Of a DNA stretch of 64,000 nucleotides, positions 63,054 to 64,000 are shown piece after piece. Positions within the stretch are counted from its first letter, which is position 1, and each line of letters opens with the position of its first letter. Origin of the DNA: Pelagomonas calceolata (lineage: Eukaryota > Sar > Pelagophyceae > Pelagomonadales > Pelagomonadaceae); the NCBI GenBank assembly GCA_918797485.1, contig CAKKNE010000004.1, forward strand, positions 682,001 through 746,000, given 5' to 3'. Below the pieces are notes generated by a model that saw only the letters and a program-made list of their open reading frames with translations, was not told the origin of the DNA and did no database searches. A program made the position numbers and the translations under genes.

Positions 63054-64000
63054 TCACCAGTCGCCGCTGAGCCCGAGCGCGCTCGCGACGGCCCGCCGCG
63101 ACCGCAGCTGCTTCGGGTGGCCCGCCAAGTGGTAGTAGTAGTCCAGGTGCCCTTTCAATTCCCCGACGTCCGCACGGCGCGTCGCCGAAATCCGCACGTC
63201 GCGCGACGCCCTCGTCATGACCTCCCGCGGCGCGCCGCAGGTCTTCTCGAGGAACCCGAGCAGCTTCGCGCGCGCCTGCTCGATCTCCGCCTCGTCCGCT
63301 TGGGACGGCGCGACGGACGGCGGCGTCGCGTCGTCACTGGCGTTGGCCTCGTCGTCGCTCGCCGCGGTGTCGCCCTCGAGTCTGACGGAAACGCCGTCGC
63401 GCGCGAGCTCCAGGCACTTCTCGAGGTAGCCCACCAAACTCGCCATCGAGCGGATGTACTTTTTGCAGCCGCGCGCGTGCGAGTTGTCCGCGCCCCACGC
63501 ATCCAAGTAGCAGGGCCACGCCGGCGGCACCGAGATCACGCATCGCGTGCCGTTGAGCGGCAGGCTGCCGGTCCACGTGAAGCCGCGGGCCGCGATCGCC
63601 GGCCGGACGTCCTCGAGGCTCACGCGCTCCGCGCCGTCCTCGAGGGCCCGGACCTCTCTCAATAATGAACGTACGTCGGCGGCCCAGGCCACGGGCGCCG
63701 CGCCGACGCCTTGCCGCGCCATGAGCTTGCGCAGCTGCGCGCCCGTCATGGCCTCCAGAGCGGCATCGGCCGGCGGCGTCGGCGACCGAGCCCTCTTCCG
63801 CGGCGGCCGCGGCGACGAGGAAGAGGACCGCGGCAGCGCGTCGCGCGCGAGCGACAGCGCCGTCGGCTCGCGGAGGCGCCCGCCCTTGTTCTGCTCGCCG
63901 CGCAGCGCGCGCTGGGACACCGTGAACTCGCCGCGCAAGCGCTTTACTAATGAAGGCGGCAGCTCCGCGTCGTGCGGCAGATCATTTAAAGCCTGGGCCC
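63054..64000 (-). CDS. Partial protein with SAP-like segment, unknown function (5' end outside window)
   Basis: The minus-strand frame is open to the window edge, so the N-terminus is missing; 63938 is only a TTG codon (..PPSLVKRLRGEFTV). Visible parts: a basic linker (RKRARSPTPP), a helix pair MTGAQLRKLMARQGVGAAP similar to a SAP-type motif, LPLNGTRCVISVPPAWPCYL, and a C-terminal region (GELKGHLDYYYHLAGHPKQL). No enzyme motif is recognised. The frame and composition are consistently coding. Confidence 0.6.
   Translation of the reverse strand, partial: AQALNDLPHDAELPPSLVKRLRGEFTVSQRALRGEQNKGGRLREPTALSLARDALPRSSSSSPRPPRKRARSPTPPADAALEAMTGAQLRKLMARQGVGAAPVAWAADVRSLLREVRALEDGAERVSLEDVRPAIAARGFTWTGSLPLNGTRCVISVPPAWPCYLDAWGADNSHARGCKKYIRSMASLVGYLEKCLELARDGVSVRLEGDTAASDDEANASDDATPPSVAPSQADEAEIEQARAKLLGFLEKTCGAPREVMTRASRDVRISATRRADVGELKGHLDYYYHLAGHPKQLRSRRAVASALGLSGDW

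Noticed and set aside
1-64000. tRNA, rRNA and small nuclear RNA genes
   Set aside because: Scanning intergenic DNA by eye for tRNA B-box (GGTTCGAATCC-like) and conserved rRNA segments found none; a covariance-model search would be needed to exclude them.

Overview
The window looks like nuclear DNA of a GC-rich microalga, most likely a stramenopile and plausibly a pelagophyte (Aureococcus/Pelagomonas type). The basis is dense genes with few, very short introns; plastid-style presequences (MsrA, 46.3-46.9 kb); a front-end fatty-acid desaturase; EGF and BspA-like surface proteins; and introner-type introns. The species assignment is inference. No rRNA, tRNA, CRISPR array or virus-like element was recognised by eye.

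Layout: 0.1-5.8 kb, divergent LAS1 and a secreted GT41-type glycosyltransferase fusion. 5.9-10.7 kb, a 1,619-aa BspA-like surface protein. 11-15.7 kb, an ARM-repeat membrane protein, a fused myo-inositol-phosphate synthase/PfkB kinase, and a RING protein. 16.2-18.1 kb, a small secreted protein convergent with a TspO gene, then a DEK_C-like protein. 18.1-19.9 kb, mostly unexplained, with a full-length introner. 19.9-23.9 kb, a putatively myristoylated protein carrying an embedded divergent ubiquitin. 24.9-26.3 kb, a second copy of the secreted-protein/TspO pair. 26.6-31.3 kb, F-box, beta-grasp-like, M16-like core protein and MTFP1. 31.6-35.7 kb, an EGF/YWTD secreted protein. 35.8-37 kb, a MYND/RING-CH/TPR protein. 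37.8-43.8 kb, a second BspA-like protein flanked by direct repeats. 45.3-49.2 kb, a PhyH-like oxygenase, a plastid-type protein and a DOT1-like methyltransferase. 49.3-56.1 kb, an Nma111-type HtrA protease, an NAD epimerase and a coiled-coil protein. 56.6-61.3 kb, a cytochrome b5 desaturase, MsrA, TrmH and a small membrane protein. 62.1-64 kb, a Myb/SANT protein and a partial gene.

Two signals run across genes. First, short introner elements: several have a CTGTGTGGAAATC terminal inverted repeat and an 8-bp target duplication that begins with GT. The first duplication copy supplies the splice donor and the element supplies the CAG acceptor. The 16-17 kb / 25-26 kb duplication acts as a natural before-and-after comparison. 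Second, a CTAG-bounded imperfect palindrome recurs in at least six intergenic regions, nearly all between divergent gene starts. It is a candidate bidirectional promoter element.

Exon structures were read by hand from reading frames, splice-site dinucleotides and family conservation. Initiation codons were checked to be ATG unless stated. Gene functions are family-level assignments made without database searches.
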